A stretch of DNA of 64,000 nucleotides from Phycisphaerales bacterium (GCA_029260295.1 JAJDDN010000007.1:341951-405950); one strand, 5' to 3'. Positions 1 through 9,212 are shown, numbered from the stretch's first letter. The notes: generated from the letters alone by a model not told the origin. Translations and numbers: made by a program.

Positions 1-296
1 ACAGGCTCATCCGAATCCAACCACAACGCATACTTCCGATTACAAGAATCAAGCCCCATCCCCTTGGTCGCCACAAACCCCCGCCAGTGCGTCTGCACCA
101 GAACAACCTCGCACCACTCCCTACACGCCTCAACCAACTCCAGAGTCCCATCAGTAGACCCAGAATCAATCACAACGAGCTGCGAACACAACCCCCGCAC
201 CGATTCCAGCACCCGCCCGATCGTCCGCGCGTTATTCCGACACGGAATCATCACCGACAAATCTAAAGTTCCGGGTTGGCTTGCGCGATCACTCAT
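1..296 (-). CDS. Family 2 glycosyltransferase, N-terminal part, cut by window edge
   Basis: An open frame starts at ATG 296 on the minus strand and runs off the left edge, giving 98 residues without a stop. It begins MSDRASQPGTLDLSVMIPCR and continues with NNARTIGRVLESV, the usual opening of a GT-A fold family 2 glycosyltransferase. Next come VVIDSGSTDGT and, near the end, ALWLDSDEP, where the DSDEP stretch corresponds to the DxD metal and sugar-nucleotide site. The likely role is transfer of a sugar from a nucleotide donor to a lipid or glycan acceptor; the substrate cannot be told. It is divergent from the methyltransferase at 328, with 31 bases between the starts. Confidence 0.8.
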   Translation of the reverse strand, partial: MSDRASQPGTLDLSVMIPCRNNARTIGRVLESVRGLCSQLVVIDSGSTDGTLELVEACREWCEVVLVQTHWRGFVATKGMGLDSCNRKYALWLDSDEP

Positions 297-327
297 GATC
301 CACTAGACTAGCACCAACAACACCACC

Positions 328-1290
328 ATGCCCAAACCCACCCCCCCAATCAAACCATCCCACTCCCAAACCCTCCCCAACGGCTCCACCGCCAAAGTCT
401 GGATAGGCGACTGCCGGACCCAACTCCCCAAAATCCCAGAGGTCCAATCAAACTCCGTAGACCTCGTCTTCGCAGACCCCCCCTTCAACTGGAACCGAGA
501 CTACAACAAGCACGAAACCCCAAACACCAAATCAAACAAGGTCTGGGACGACAGCGCCATGACCGCAGATGAATACAAATCCTTCACCTACGACTGGCTC
601 GACCTCTGCATCGAGTCCCTCAAACCCTCCGGCGCCATCTGGGTCAACATCCCCGACGACTGGGCCGCCGAGATCGTCGTCCACCTCAAGACCCGCAAAC
701 TCACCATGATCAACTGGTGCATCTGGCACTACCGTTTCGGACAAAACACCAAATCCCGCTTCATCAACTCAAAGGTCCACGCCCTCTACTTCGCCAAAGA
801 CCCAAACAACCGCACCTGGAACCCGGACCCGATCCTCGAAGAATCAGACCGCCGCGCCGTCTATTCAGATTCCCGCACCGAAAATAAACGCGACGGCATG
901 CCCGCCGGGCTCCGACTCCCCATGGATGTCTGGTACGGAAAGCACCTCGGACGCATCCAAGGCAACAACAAAGAACGCCGCCCACAACACGACAACCAAC
1001 TCCCAGAAACCTACCTCCACCGCGTCATCGCTTCGACCTCCAACGAGGGCGACACCATCCTCGATCCCTTCCTGGGCTCTGGAACAACAGCCGTTGTTGC
1101 CACCGCCATGAACCGCAACTTCATCGGCACCGAATACTCCAAAGACAACGCCAAAGCCGCCATGCAGCGCATCAAACTCGGACCCATCCGCGACCTCGAT
1201 GCCGCCCGAGGCACCTCCACCGCCATCTCCACCCGCCCCCGAAGTCGCCGTAAACCCCCTATTTCAACGCCCGAAAACCAACCAACCTGA
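328..1290 (+). CDS. Orphan DNA methyltransferase, N4/N6 type
   Basis: This 320-residue protein has catalytic motif IV DPPF at residues 50-53 (context VFADPPFNW). The S-adenosylmethionine-binding motif DPFLGSGTT lies near residues 246-254. That order, catalytic motif before the AdoMet motif, is the beta arrangement of the N6_N4_Mtase family, which methylates adenine N6 or cytosine N4 in DNA. The tail after residue 290 is basic and rich in T, S and P. No restriction endonuclease or specificity gene is nearby, so it is probably an orphan enzyme with an epigenetic or phage-derived role; the target sequence is unknown. The start at 328 has no clear Shine-Dalgarno sequence. Confidence 0.88.
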   Translation: MPKPTPPIKPSHSQTLPNGSTAKVWIGDCRTQLPKIPEVQSNSVDLVFADPPFNWNRDYNKHETPNTKSNKVWDDSAMTADEYKSFTYDWLDLCIESLKPSGAIWVNIPDDWAAEIVVHLKTRKLTMINWCIWHYRFGQNTKSRFINSKVHALYFAKDPNNRTWNPDPILEESDRRAVYSDSRTENKRDGMPAGLRLPMDVWYGKHLGRIQGNNKERRPQHDNQLPETYLHRVIASTSNEGDTILDPFLGSGTTAVVATAMNRNFIGTEYSKDNAKAAMQRIKLGPIRDLDAARGTSTAISTRPRSRRKPPISTPENQPT

Positions 1291-1362
1291 CCCCCCAACG
1301 AAATCCCCCCAATCTATCCACATTTCCCTTGATTTCAGCCATTTACGCGCCACTCTATAGGC

Positions 1363-3183
1363 ATGACAAACCCCCCTACGACCACCCAGAGCCGCTCCGG
1401 GTTCCATTGCTACTCTGTATCCCTCGCTCTCCTTGCGATCGCCTCGGCCACGCTGACCGCGCACGCCGCCCCTCCAAAGTTCATCCTCGCGACCTCACAG
1501 GTCGGCATCTCCGCAGAGTCCGTCACCGCCGAGGGCTACCCCGGACAGATGCACCGCATGGCCGGGGGCATCTGCGTCGCCGACTTCAACAACGACACCT
1601 ACCCAGACATCTTCATCCCCTCACTCGGGATCGCCGCAAACAAACTCTACATCAACAACCAAGACGGCACCTTCACCGACCAAGCCGCTCAGTGGGGCAT
1701 CGACGAGCACCTCCTCTCCATGGGCGCAACCGCCGCCGACATCAACAACGATGGCTACCCAGAAATTTTCCTCGTCTCCCTCGGCACCCCAGGTTTCGGG
1801 AACGCCCAGCCCGGACAGTGCAAACTCTACCTCAACTCAGGACCAGACAAAGCCGGCCACTTCTCCTTCACCGACATCGCCAAAGAAGCCGGTGTCAACA
1901 GAATCTTCGACATGCCCGGAGGAATGACCCCCGCCTTCGGAGACATCGACCTCGACGGCGACCTCGACCTCTTCGTCGCCACATGGATGTTCCACGACTC
2001 AGGCAACCGCCTCTTCGAAAACCAGTTCATGCAGACCGGCACCAACTCCTTCGTTGACATCACCACCGAATCCTTGTCAGCCCCGGACCGACAAGAAATC
2101 ATCCGAGGATTCACACCCCACATCGTCGATGTCACCGGCGACCGCTATCCAGAAATCCTCCTCACCGCAGACTTCACCACCTCAGAACTCTTCGTCAACA
2201 ACGGCGTTAACAAAGACGGCCGCGCCACCTTCCGCACCACTACAAACAAATCAAACATCAACGCAGACTTCAACGGCATGGGCGCCGCCGTCGCAGACTT
2301 CAACCAAGACGGGCTCCTCGACTGGTTCCAAACCAACATCTATGTCGCCAATGAGTCACGCGGAAACACCCTCTACATGTGCGAGTCCATCGACGCACTC
2401 GGCGATCCCATCTACAACGACCAAGCCGCCACCAGAGCCGTCCAAGACAACGGCTGGGGCTGGGGCGTCGTCGCCGGCGATTTCGACAACGACCAAGATC
2501 CAGACCTCATCGCCACCAACGGCTGGCCCGGATGGCCAAACGCCACCACCCGCTTCTGGGACAACGACGGAACCGGACACTTCTCAGACCAACCCATCTC
2601 CGCCGGGCTCCTCTTCAACATCAACGGCCGCGGACTCATCACCCTCGACCACGACAAAGACGGCGATCTCGACCTCATCTTCATCGACAACCAAGGCCCC
2701 CTCCGCTTCTACCGCAACGACCTGGCCATCGAAGACGGCTTCACAAACTATCTCAGAGTTCGGCTCGACACCTCAACGCACCCATGCCTCGCACCCAACG
2801 GCTACGGCACCAAAATCTACGCCACCATCAACGGCCAAACACAGCTCCACGCCGTACACAACAACGCCTCCTACCTCTCACAGTCCCAGATCATCACACA
2901 CATCGGCATGGCCACCGACACCACCATCGACGAGCTCCGAATCGAGTGGGCCGACGGCAACACCACCACACTCAATAACATCCCCGCAAACCAAGAGATC
3001 ACCGTCCAAGCTTTCCACCCCATGGACTTCAACCACGACTCGCAGTTCGACTACTTCGACATCAACACCTTCCTGAACGCTCTGCGTGCCAACCAACCCA
3101 TCGCCGACCTCAACAACGACGGCACCTTCTCAGATGCCGACATCTTCGAGTTCATTGCGCAGTTCAACACCGCCTGCAACTAA
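1363..3183 (+). CDS. Secreted FG-GAP/VCBS repeat protein with ASPIC/UnbV-like and dockerin-like C-terminus
   Basis: The protein has 606 residues. The N-terminus carries a signal peptide whose hydrophobic stretch (LALLAIASATLTAHA) ends in a likely AHA cleavage site. Residues about 60-450 hold repeated calcium-type motifs such as DFNNDTYPDIF, DINNDGYPEIF and DLDGDLDLF, typical of FG-GAP/VCBS beta-propellers. Residues about 465-545 resemble the ASPIC/UnbV module. The last 55 residues contain DFNHDSQFDYFD and DLNNDGTFSDAD, the paired EF-hand-like loops of a dockerin-like domain. An extracellular or surface role is likely. The same C-terminal doublet is seen at 31247-33307, 40874-42253 and 61219-63591; no cohesin-like partner is seen here. 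Confidence 0.85.
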   Translation: MTNPPTTTQSRSGFHCYSVSLALLAIASATLTAHAAPPKFILATSQVGISAESVTAEGYPGQMHRMAGGICVADFNNDTYPDIFIPSLGIAANKLYINNQDGTFTDQAAQWGIDEHLLSMGATAADINNDGYPEIFLVSLGTPGFGNAQPGQCKLYLNSGPDKAGHFSFTDIAKEAGVNRIFDMPGGMTPAFGDIDLDGDLDLFVATWMFHDSGNRLFENQFMQTGTNSFVDITTESLSAPDRQEIIRGFTPHIVDVTGDRYPEILLTADFTTSELFVNNGVNKDGRATFRTTTNKSNINADFNGMGAAVADFNQDGLLDWFQTNIYVANESRGNTLYMCESIDALGDPIYNDQAATRAVQDNGWGWGVVAGDFDNDQDPDLIATNGWPGWPNATTRFWDNDGTGHFSDQPISAGLLFNINGRGLITLDHDKDGDLDLIFIDNQGPLRFYRNDLAIEDGFTNYLRVRLDTSTHPCLAPNGYGTKIYATINGQTQLHAVHNNASYLSQSQIITHIGMATDTTIDELRIEWADGNTTTLNNIPANQEITVQAFHPMDFNHDSQFDYFDINTFLNALRANQPIADLNNDGTFSDADIFEFIAQFNTACN

Positions 3184-3204
3184 TCCCAACCCCTATTATT
3201 CCGA

Positions 3205-3489
3205 GTGACCCACATCCTCCTCCCCATCAAAGCAGTCCCCGGCGCCTCCTCCAGCAAAGTCGCCGGCATGCTCGGTGATCGCCTCAAAGTCCGCATCGCC
3301 GCCGCCCCAGAACACGGCAAAGCCAACAAAGCAATCTGCGCCCTCATCGCCAAATCCCTTAATATCAAACCCGCCATGATCGAGGTCGCCTCGGGACACA
3401 CCAACCCCGAAAAAATCCTCCGCATCACCGATTCCACCTTCCCCACAACCCAGCACGCCCTCGATCACCTCACTGCAAAAACCTCCTAG
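3205..3489 (+). CDS. DUF167 (YggU-like) family protein
   Basis: This small protein of 94 residues begins at a GTG codon 21 bases after the previous stop. Its sequence matches the DUF167/YggU fold in length and key segments: VKAVPGASS-like PIKAVPGASSSKVAG near the start, LKVRIAAAPEHGKANKA in the middle, and VASGHTNPEKILRI toward the end. The family is widespread and has no settled biochemical role. Position and direction suggest co-transcription with the upstream secreted protein gene, but no functional link is evident. A hairpin repeat of family A follows directly after the stop. Confidence 0.85.
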   Translation: MTHILLPIKAVPGASSSKVAGMLGDRLKVRIAAAPEHGKANKAICALIAKSLNIKPAMIEVASGHTNPEKILRITDSTFPTTQHALDHLTAKTS

Positions 3490-3500
3490 ATCTACTCTTC

Positions 3501-3559
3501 CCGCCTCCCCCACCCCAGTGGGGGAGGTGTCCGCGCTTCGCGGACGGAGGGGGTCTTCC
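3501..3559. repeat. Dispersed hairpin repeat, family A
   Basis: The element has two stems: a C-tract/G-tract stem (CCTCCCCC paired with GGGGGAGG) followed by GTCCGCG-CTTC-GCGGAC, and it ends in GGAGGGGGTCTTC. Other copies are at 18271-18325, 45352-45412, 45611-45670, 47625-47680 and 63726-63782. The second stem varies between copies while staying paired. It lies in the 157-base gap before the MntR-type gene. An open frame can be read through it, but this is an artefact of the repeat. Confidence 0.8.
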
Positions 3560-3646
3560 TTATCTTCATTTGTTGCTTTGTTAATTTGTTGTTCTGCTGC
3601 TTTATCTCCCCCCTACAATCCGTGCCAACCCAGGCAGGATCCCCAA

Positions 3647-4081
3647 GTGACCACACCCCCAAAGCCCGACATCACCCAATCCTCGCGCTTCGCCAAAACC
3701 CGCGACGCGCACCGCGACGAAACCGCCGAGGACTATGTCGAAGCAATCGCCCAGCTCATCGAGCACCAAGGCACCGCCCGAGTCGGAGCCCTCGCCCAGT
3801 GCATGGGCGTCTCCCATGTCACCGTCACCCGAATCATCGACCGCCTCTCGCGAGAGGGCCTCGTCACCAAAGACCCCCGCAAGCCCATCCACCTCACAGG
3901 TTCAGGTAAGGCGATGGCCCAACAATCCCAAGCCCGCCACGAGATCATCCTCGCCTTCCTCCTCGCCCTAGGAATCGACGAATCCCAAGCACAGATCGAC
4001 GCCGAAGGCATCGAGCACCACACCTCACAACAAACCCTCCAAGCGCTTCAAAAGCTCACCAATACACTCAACACCCAGTGA
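3647..4081 (+). CDS. mntR: DtxR/MntR-family metal-dependent transcriptional regulator
   Basis: The 144-residue protein closely follows the plan of E. coli MntR. After RFAKTRDAHRDETAEDYVEA comes a winged HTH with VGALAQCMGVSHVTVTRIID as the helix-turn-helix. A dimerisation helix pair with RHEIILAFLLALG and DAEGIEHHTS follows. The histidine and acidic residues in those last motifs are metal ligands in the family. The expected role is manganese-dependent repression of metal uptake or export. The start was set at GTG 3647 because the frame upstream is formed by repeat A and has no MntR-like residues. The stop overlaps the prenyltransferase start (GTGA), implying translational coupling; no transporter gene is adjacent. 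Confidence 0.85.
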   Translation: MTTPPKPDITQSSRFAKTRDAHRDETAEDYVEAIAQLIEHQGTARVGALAQCMGVSHVTVTRIIDRLSREGLVTKDPRKPIHLTGSGKAMAQQSQARHEIILAFLLALGIDESQAQIDAEGIEHHTSQQTLQALQKLTNTLNTQ

Positions 4082-5070
4082 CCACCAACCACCCCATCCC
4101 ATCACCACAAAAACCCGTGGCACCGGCGTCCCGCCTGTGTTCAAACACCATCCCACTCCCCATCCACAAACGCCTCACCCTCGCGCTGGCCGACATCAAA
4201 CTCGCCCACTCCGTCTTCGCCCTCCCCTTCGCTGTCCTCGCAACCTTCCTCGTCGCCCCAAGAGAAGGCAAACACAACAACATCAACTTCACCAACCTCC
4301 CGGGCACCCTCACGCTCATCATCCTCTCAATGATCCTCGCCCGCACATGGGCCATGCTCGTCAACCGAGTCGCAGACGCCAACCTCGACGCCGACAATCT
4401 ACGCACCCAAACCCGACCCTTTGCCTCAGGTTCCCTGTCCAAACGCGACGGCTTCCTCCTGCTCACCGCCACCGCCACCGCATTCGTGGTCACCACCGCC
4501 GGCTTCGGGTTCTTCTACGACAACTGGCTCCCCACCCAGCTCTCCACCCCAGTCCTCCTCTGGATCGGGTTCTACTCCTTCACCAAACGCTTCACCTGGC
4601 TCTGTCATGTCTTTCTTGGCGGTGCACTCGCCGCATCCCCCATCGCCGCCGCCATCGCCGTCAACCCAGAACTCTTGCCCGACACCCCCGCAATTTTCTT
4701 CCTCGCCGCAATGGTCCTCCTCTGGGTCGCAGGCTTCGACATCATCTACGCACTCCAAGACCTCGACCACGACCGCAAAGCAAACCTCAACTCCATCCCC
4801 GCAAAGTTCGGCTTCAAAAAAGCAATCTGGATCAGCCGCATCTTCCACGCCGCATCACTCGCTCTGCTCGTCTACACCTGGAAACTCGCCCCACAACTGA
4901 GTACCCTCTTTGCCACCGCCACCGCCCTCACCGCCGCCCTACTGATCTACGAGCACATCATCCTCGCAAAGCGCGGAAAGGCAGGCATCCCCATCGCCTT
5001 CTTCACACTCAACGGCATCATCTCACTGCTCATCGGAATCCTCGGCACCCTCGACATCATCCTCTACTAA
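4078..5070 (+). CDS. UbiA-family prenyltransferase, possibly of the menaquinone (futalosine, MqnP-like) branch
   Basis: This is a 330-residue polytopic membrane protein. The two aspartate-rich motifs of UbiA enzymes are present: NRVADANLD at residues 96-104 and DIIYALQDLDHDR at 221-233. They bind the magnesium-diphosphate of the polyprenyl donor. The NRxxD form of the first motif and the stretch NLNSIPAKFG after the second resemble the UbiA-like enzymes that act in futalosine-pathway menaquinone synthesis. That assignment is an inference, because no other menaquinone gene is present. The start is GTG 4078, overlapping the regulator stop by four bases. The protein is convergent with lepB. Confidence 0.82.
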   Translation: MTTNHPIPSPQKPVAPASRLCSNTIPLPIHKRLTLALADIKLAHSVFALPFAVLATFLVAPREGKHNNINFTNLPGTLTLIILSMILARTWAMLVNRVADANLDADNLRTQTRPFASGSLSKRDGFLLLTATATAFVVTTAGFGFFYDNWLPTQLSTPVLLWIGFYSFTKRFTWLCHVFLGGALAASPIAAAIAVNPELLPDTPAIFFLAAMVLLWVAGFDIIYALQDLDHDRKANLNSIPAKFGFKKAIWISRIFHAASLALLVYTWKLAPQLSTLFATATALTAALLIYEHIILAKRGKAGIPIAFFTLNGIISLLIGILGTLDIILY

Positions 5071-5082
5071 AAAATCGGACAT

Positions 5083-5127
5083 CGGGTGCCACTACTCGCC
5101 GTCTTCGGCGCAGTAGTGTCTTCTCTC
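5083..5127. repeat. Dispersed hairpin repeat, family C
   Basis: The element begins GGGTGCC and ends GTCTTCTC. Between them CACTACT pairs with AGTAGTG around an inner GCCGTCTTCGGC hairpin. It lies just after the prenyltransferase stop, between convergent genes. Variants with different but still paired arms are at 42865, 47428, 47475, 47528, 47576, 53237 and 63633. Confidence 0.75.
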
Positions 5128-5169
5128 ACTTCCCCAGTGGTCAGTGGCTAGTGCCCAACCCCTTCTCCC

Positions 5170-6858
5170 TTACCAAATCCAACGCACCCGCCCAACATCA
5201 GGCGCGGGCACCATCCCCTCCTTGAGCATGCTCGGCCAGTACACCACAAATGCCTTCCCAACAACCAAGTCACGATTCACCATCCCCACCCGATCATCAA
5301 TCAACTCCTCAACCCAAGGCACAATCGAACCCTCCGCCCACAACCGCGAATCAAGCGACCGTGCCGAGTTGTCCCCGCACATAAAATACTCTTCGCCCGT
5401 CAGAGTGGGGAAGAACTCCCCGTCCCCCCCGCGCGTCGCTTGCCGCGATGAATCAGACGACATGTTCTTGTAACTAATGTCCCGCCGCACCCGCACATTG
5501 TGCAACGCAAACCCGCCACCCCCAACCCCACTAAACCCCCACTCCACAGTCGCAGGCTTGTAAATCTCAGGACGCGACAACACCCCAGGCTGCGTCACAC
5601 CATTCCCAGCCCCCGTATCGGTCTCAAGCTCCACCCGGCTCATCCCAGTCGCCGCCATCGCCCGCTCAACAGGCGACATCGAGTACCCACCCTTCTCGCC
5701 CCCACCGCACACAAGCGATCCGTCAACAAACAACCACAACGCCTGGTCAACATGCCAGAACTCCACCCCAACAACATCCCCGCCAGATCGCTTTGAAAAC
5801 GATCCCGAATCCAGAGCACCCCAAGCCTCTCCCTCAACACCCACCCGCATCTCAACAACCGCCGTCCCCGCCCCCGCATCAACAACCGCGCGGAACTCAT
5901 GCCCCCGAGCAGAAATCAAAGGTGTCGCAACAACCGCAGCGTCCCCCATCTCAATATCCGCCGAAAGCGCAATGTCCGAAACATAAAACGATCGGAACTT
6001 CCCCCGTTGAACAGGGTCCGTCGGCCGGTCATCCAGATTGATCACCGTCTTGAGCTGGTTATACGCGTTCCGATCCGTGATCGGCTTGCTCCCGTTCCAC
6101 ACAAGCGATGTATCTCCCGCACCCGAATACACAAACTTTGATGCACTCCGGACACCCTCCCACCCGCTACCAACTGAATCCCAAGGCGACCGGTACCCAG
6201 GATCAACCTTCACCGGGGCATACCGTGAGTTGGAAACATCCTGAAACATCACCCGCTGGATCCGCTCGCTCTTGCGCGCAACCTCCCAGTCCCCAGCCGC
6301 CCACGAGTCCCACCCGCTCAACGCGGTCTGTCCATCTACAAACTTCCGTGTAAACAGATCCCCGTCCACAAACGCAAGCTGCTCGCCAGGCAAGCCAACA
6401 AGCCGCTTGATGTAGTTCTCGTGCGTCCCCGGATTCTTAAACACCACCACATCCCATCGCTCAGGCTCATGGAGCATCGGCAGGTATTTGAGCACAAACA
6501 CCCGATCCCCAGACGACAGCTTCCGGTTGGTCTCATTGAGATCAAGCCCCGTCATCGGGTCCGTCACACGCAGCGGGCTGCTCGCCCCCTGCACCTTGGC
6601 CGGAACCTGGCTCCGCCCGATCATGTCCCAAGGCCCAGTCGTCCAGCTGTACCCATTGTGCGGGCTCGTATGCGTGATGTTCTTCCCAAGCAGCGTCGGA
6701 GCCATCGAACCCGTTGGGATCTGGAACCCCTCAACAATAAACCCACGAAATATAAACGCAAGCATAAAGGCGATCACCAGACTCGTGATCGTCTCCTTGA
6801 TCCCTACCGGTTTATGGTGCGTGCTCGAACCCGATCCGCTGGCTGTTGGTGTACTCAT
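5170..6858 (-). CDS. lepB: Signal peptidase I with a large insertion
   Basis: The protein has 562 residues, against 324 in E. coli. After an N-terminal membrane segment (SLVIAFMLAFIFRGFIVEGF) the catalytic serine is at residue 51 in IPTGSMAPTLLG. The catalytic lysine is at 151 in ENYIKRLVGLPGE. The late conserved box GDNSARSLDSRLW is near the C-terminus. Between the lysine box and that last box there is an insertion of roughly 300 residues with no family I recognise. It removes signal peptides from exported proteins at the periplasmic face of the membrane. It is the last gene of a minus-strand run, 40 bases after the PSP1-domain gene. All catalytic residues are present, so it should be active. 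Confidence 0.92.
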   Translation of the reverse strand: MSTPTASGSGSSTHHKPVGIKETITSLVIAFMLAFIFRGFIVEGFQIPTGSMAPTLLGKNITHTSPHNGYSWTTGPWDMIGRSQVPAKVQGASSPLRVTDPMTGLDLNETNRKLSSGDRVFVLKYLPMLHEPERWDVVVFKNPGTHENYIKRLVGLPGEQLAFVDGDLFTRKFVDGQTALSGWDSWAAGDWEVARKSERIQRVMFQDVSNSRYAPVKVDPGYRSPWDSVGSGWEGVRSASKFVYSGAGDTSLVWNGSKPITDRNAYNQLKTVINLDDRPTDPVQRGKFRSFYVSDIALSADIEMGDAAVVATPLISARGHEFRAVVDAGAGTAVVEMRVGVEGEAWGALDSGSFSKRSGGDVVGVEFWHVDQALWLFVDGSLVCGGGEKGGYSMSPVERAMAATGMSRVELETDTGAGNGVTQPGVLSRPEIYKPATVEWGFSGVGGGGFALHNVRVRRDISYKNMSSDSSRQATRGGDGEFFPTLTGEEYFMCGDNSARSLDSRLWAEGSIVPWVEELIDDRVGMVNRDLVVGKAFVVYWPSMLKEGMVPAPDVGRVRWIW

Positions 6859-6898
6859 TGCCCAACAATACGCCCCTAAGCACCCCAGCGTTCAAAAA

Positions 6899-8356
6899 TC
6901 ATTCCCCGTCCGAACCACCGCCGGACTCGACACCAGAGCCGCCCCCGGTCCCCGAACCACCGCCACCACGCCGCCTCCGCCGACGACGCTTCTTCTTGGC
7001 CCCACCACCCTCACCACCGCCGGCCCCGCCAGCACCCCCACCATCTTCAGATTTCGATTCCCCGCCAGTCTGCTGCGTCTTCTCAGCACGGGCCGCACGC
7101 TCCGCCTCTGTCGGCCGAGGCCGCTTGCTCCCCTGACGACGCCGACGCTTCTTAGGCTTGGTGCCCTCACCGCCCTCAACAACCGCATCGCCCCCGCCCT
7201 GACCGGTCCGTGCTTCTTGACCCGCCTGCGGAGCAGCCCCGCTCTTCTCGCCCGACCGCCGCCTCCGCCGCCGAGGTTTATCTCCATCACGAGCGTTCTC
7301 GCCCCCACCAGCATCACGCCGCGATTCATCCCGAGCTTCATTCCGCGATTCCCGACGAGGCTCCTTGCGAACCGCCCGCTCACTAGGCTCAGGCGCCTTG
7401 GCAAGCACCGGCGATGTCAACTCCTCAATCGCCACCGCAACAATCGTTCCATCATCAAGCCGGATCTTCGAGAGCTGCGTCAAAATCTGAGAATCAAGCA
7501 CCATCCCGTCGCCCTCAGGCGTCCCCACCCGGCTCTTCCGGTGCGGCAGGTTCTTACGAAGCTCGTCATAAGTCTCATCCTCATACCGCAAGCAGCACAT
7601 CAGCCGCCCGCAACGACCCGAGATCTTCAACGGATCTAGCGTCGCCTTCTGGATCTTGGCACTCTTCATGCTGATCGGCTTGAGTACCTTCAAAAAATTC
7701 TTGCAACAGCAGTACTGCCCGCACCGCTCATAATCCGCAACAATCCGCGCCTCGTCCCGTGCCCCAACCTGCACAAGCTCCACCCGCGTTTTAAACTCAA
7801 CCTGAAGTTCCTTAACGAGTTCCCTGAAGTCCACCCGCTCCTCGCTAGAGAAGTACACCATCACCCGCTCGCCCCCAAGCAGAGGCTCAACTTCCACAAG
7901 CCGCATATCGAGCCCGTGCGCTTTCATCTTCCCACGCACAACCGTCCGCATCCCGTGCTTGGACTGCTCGCGCCTTGCAAGCTCATCCATATCCTTCTTC
8001 TCAGCAACCCGAAGCACACGCCCCTGCTCAAAGAACGGGTACTTCCGCCCACCAGAGTTCTCGATATACCCAAGCATCTCCTTGCGGCTCACACTCTTGG
8101 AACACCCAGAGTTGGCGCAAGTACTCGTCAGCATCTCCCCGATCTCGGTCCCCCGCTGCGTCTTGACAACCAGCTTGCTCCCGCAACCCGGCTTGACCTC
8201 CCCGCTGTACGGGAACTCCCCCACCATCATCGAGTACCCAAAACGCACAACAATCGACGACGGCACATTAAGCCGCTCGTACGCCTCCCGGTCCTCCTTC
8301 TCTTTGAGATAGGAGGCCAGATCTTCTTCAAACTGTGGTAACGGCTCAATACTCAC
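6899..8356 (-). CDS. PSP1-domain (RicT/YaaT-like) protein with a basic, disordered C-terminus
   Basis: Residues about 30-275 of 485 form a PSP1 domain with the conserved cysteine clusters CGQYCCC (212-218) and GRCGRLMCC (247-255). Extra cysteines sit at 80 and 85. In Bacillus, RicT carries such cysteines as part of the iron-sulfur RicA-RicF-RicT complex that affects RNA processing and development. No RicA or RicF is seen here, so the exact role is open. Residues 325-485 are low-complexity, with K/R-rich blocks (KKKRRRRRRRGGGG) alternating with E/G/A stretches, which suggests RNA binding. The start is GTG 8356. It lies between a small membrane protein gene and lepB. Confidence 0.85.
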   Translation of the reverse strand: MSIEPLPQFEEDLASYLKEKEDREAYERLNVPSSIVVRFGYSMMVGEFPYSGEVKPGCGSKLVVKTQRGTEIGEMLTSTCANSGCSKSVSRKEMLGYIENSGGRKYPFFEQGRVLRVAEKKDMDELARREQSKHGMRTVVRGKMKAHGLDMRLVEVEPLLGGERVMVYFSSEERVDFRELVKELQVEFKTRVELVQVGARDEARIVADYERCGQYCCCKNFLKVLKPISMKSAKIQKATLDPLKISGRCGRLMCCLRYEDETYDELRKNLPHRKSRVGTPEGDGMVLDSQILTQLSKIRLDDGTIVAVAIEELTSPVLAKAPEPSERAVRKEPRRESRNEARDESRRDAGGGENARDGDKPRRRRRRSGEKSGAAPQAGQEARTGQGGGDAVVEGGEGTKPKKRRRRQGSKRPRPTEAERAARAEKTQQTGGESKSEDGGGAGGAGGGEGGGAKKKRRRRRRRGGGGSGTGGGSGVESGGGSDGE

Positions 8357-8365
8357 GAGAAGACT

Positions 8366-8761
8366 TTAGGGCCCGCCAACCGCCTGTGCCCGCGCCCGCG
8401 TAAAGACTCCGCTCAGCGACTCCCGCTCAAGGAGCACCATCGCCCCCCCGCCCTGCCCACCCTGAGCATTCAGATCCACCCGGTACACCATAATCGACTC
8501 CTCCCGGGAATCCACCAACACCAGAATCTCATCATTCCCACCATTAGTGGTCATCATCGTGTACCCGTTCTCGCTCACAACCATCTCCGCCATCGCCGGG
8601 CTGTCCATCACCCCAGCAACCCGCGACAACATAAACACCACAAGCATCAACAACACAACAGTCGCAAACGGGCTCGAACCAATCGAACGATCAGCCCCAG
8701 TACCAGACCCCAAACCTCTATTGCCATCGCTTTCCGTGATCTTCACTTTGGGGGGGGTCAT
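8366..8761 (-). CDS. Small single-pass membrane protein of unknown function
   Basis: The 131-residue protein has one hydrophobic segment (FATVVLLMLVVFMLSRVAG) at residues 33-51 and a soluble C-terminal part with no recognised family. Its start overlaps the stop of the upstream gene (ATGA), so the two are translationally coupled. The N-terminus MTPPKVKITES is encoded by a copy of the dispersed C-tract motif CCCCCCCAAAGTGAAGATCAC, so either this repeat became coding or the true start is further in. The stop lies 9 bases before the PSP1 gene start. The family looks lineage-specific. Confidence 0.7.
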   Translation of the reverse strand: MTPPKVKITESDGNRGLGSGTGADRSIGSSPFATVVLLMLVVFMLSRVAGVMDSPAMAEMVVSENGYTMMTTNGGNDEILVLVDSREESIMVYRVDLNAQGGQGGGAMVLLERESLSGVFTRARAQAVGGP

Positions 8762-9093
8762 CGGTCGTTCTCCTTGGTGATGTCTTGGACCAGGTCGCGG
8801 TATCCGACGCCTTCGAGCTGCTTGGTCGCGTCATTCCACCGCAGCGCCACCATCTCACGATTCGCTGAGTCAAGCACATAGATCACATTGGTGTATCCCC
8901 CGAGCGTTTTGCCCCCCACGCAGGTGTACTGCCCCCCAATCCGCCTCGCCTCGGTCGCCTGAGCCCCGGCCATCCCCACAACAGCAAGCACAACAACCCC
9001 ACCAGCCAAAGCCAAGTTCATCCGGGTCATCATCCGACCCGTCATCCCAAACCGATCAGCACGCGATCCGCTTTTTATTTCAAATCTGTCCAT
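8758..9093 (-). CDS. Small exported or membrane-anchored protein of unknown function
   Basis: Starting at ATG 9093 gives 111 residues. This start is chosen because AAAGGGG lies 8 bases upstream, although the open frame extends further. A hydrophobic stretch, LALAGGVVVLAVVGMAGAQA, forms a signal peptide or anchor after a basic N-terminus. The rest contains YTCVGGKTLGGYTNVIYVLD and NREMVALRWND, which read like a small beta-propeller or beta-strand motif. No family is recognised. It is coupled to the next gene by an ATGA overlap; the pair probably forms a small membrane assembly. Confidence 0.7.
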   Translation of the reverse strand: MDRFEIKSGSRADRFGMTGRMMTRMNLALAGGVVVLAVVGMAGAQATEARRIGGQYTCVGGKTLGGYTNVIYVLDSANREMVALRWNDATKQLEGVGYRDLVQDITKENDR

Positions 9094-9212
9094 TGCAAAT
9101 CCCCTTTGCGTGTTCAAAGACTCTTCCGGCACCGCACAACCCAATCGTCGCAAGGCCGCATTCAAACTACTATCCGCACCCAAACCCCACCGGATTCATC
9201 CCAATCCCAGGG

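Noticed and set aside
3518..3646. Longer N-terminus for the MntR-type regulator
   Set aside because: The added residues are encoded by hairpin repeat A and by unstructured sequence and have no counterpart in MntR proteins.
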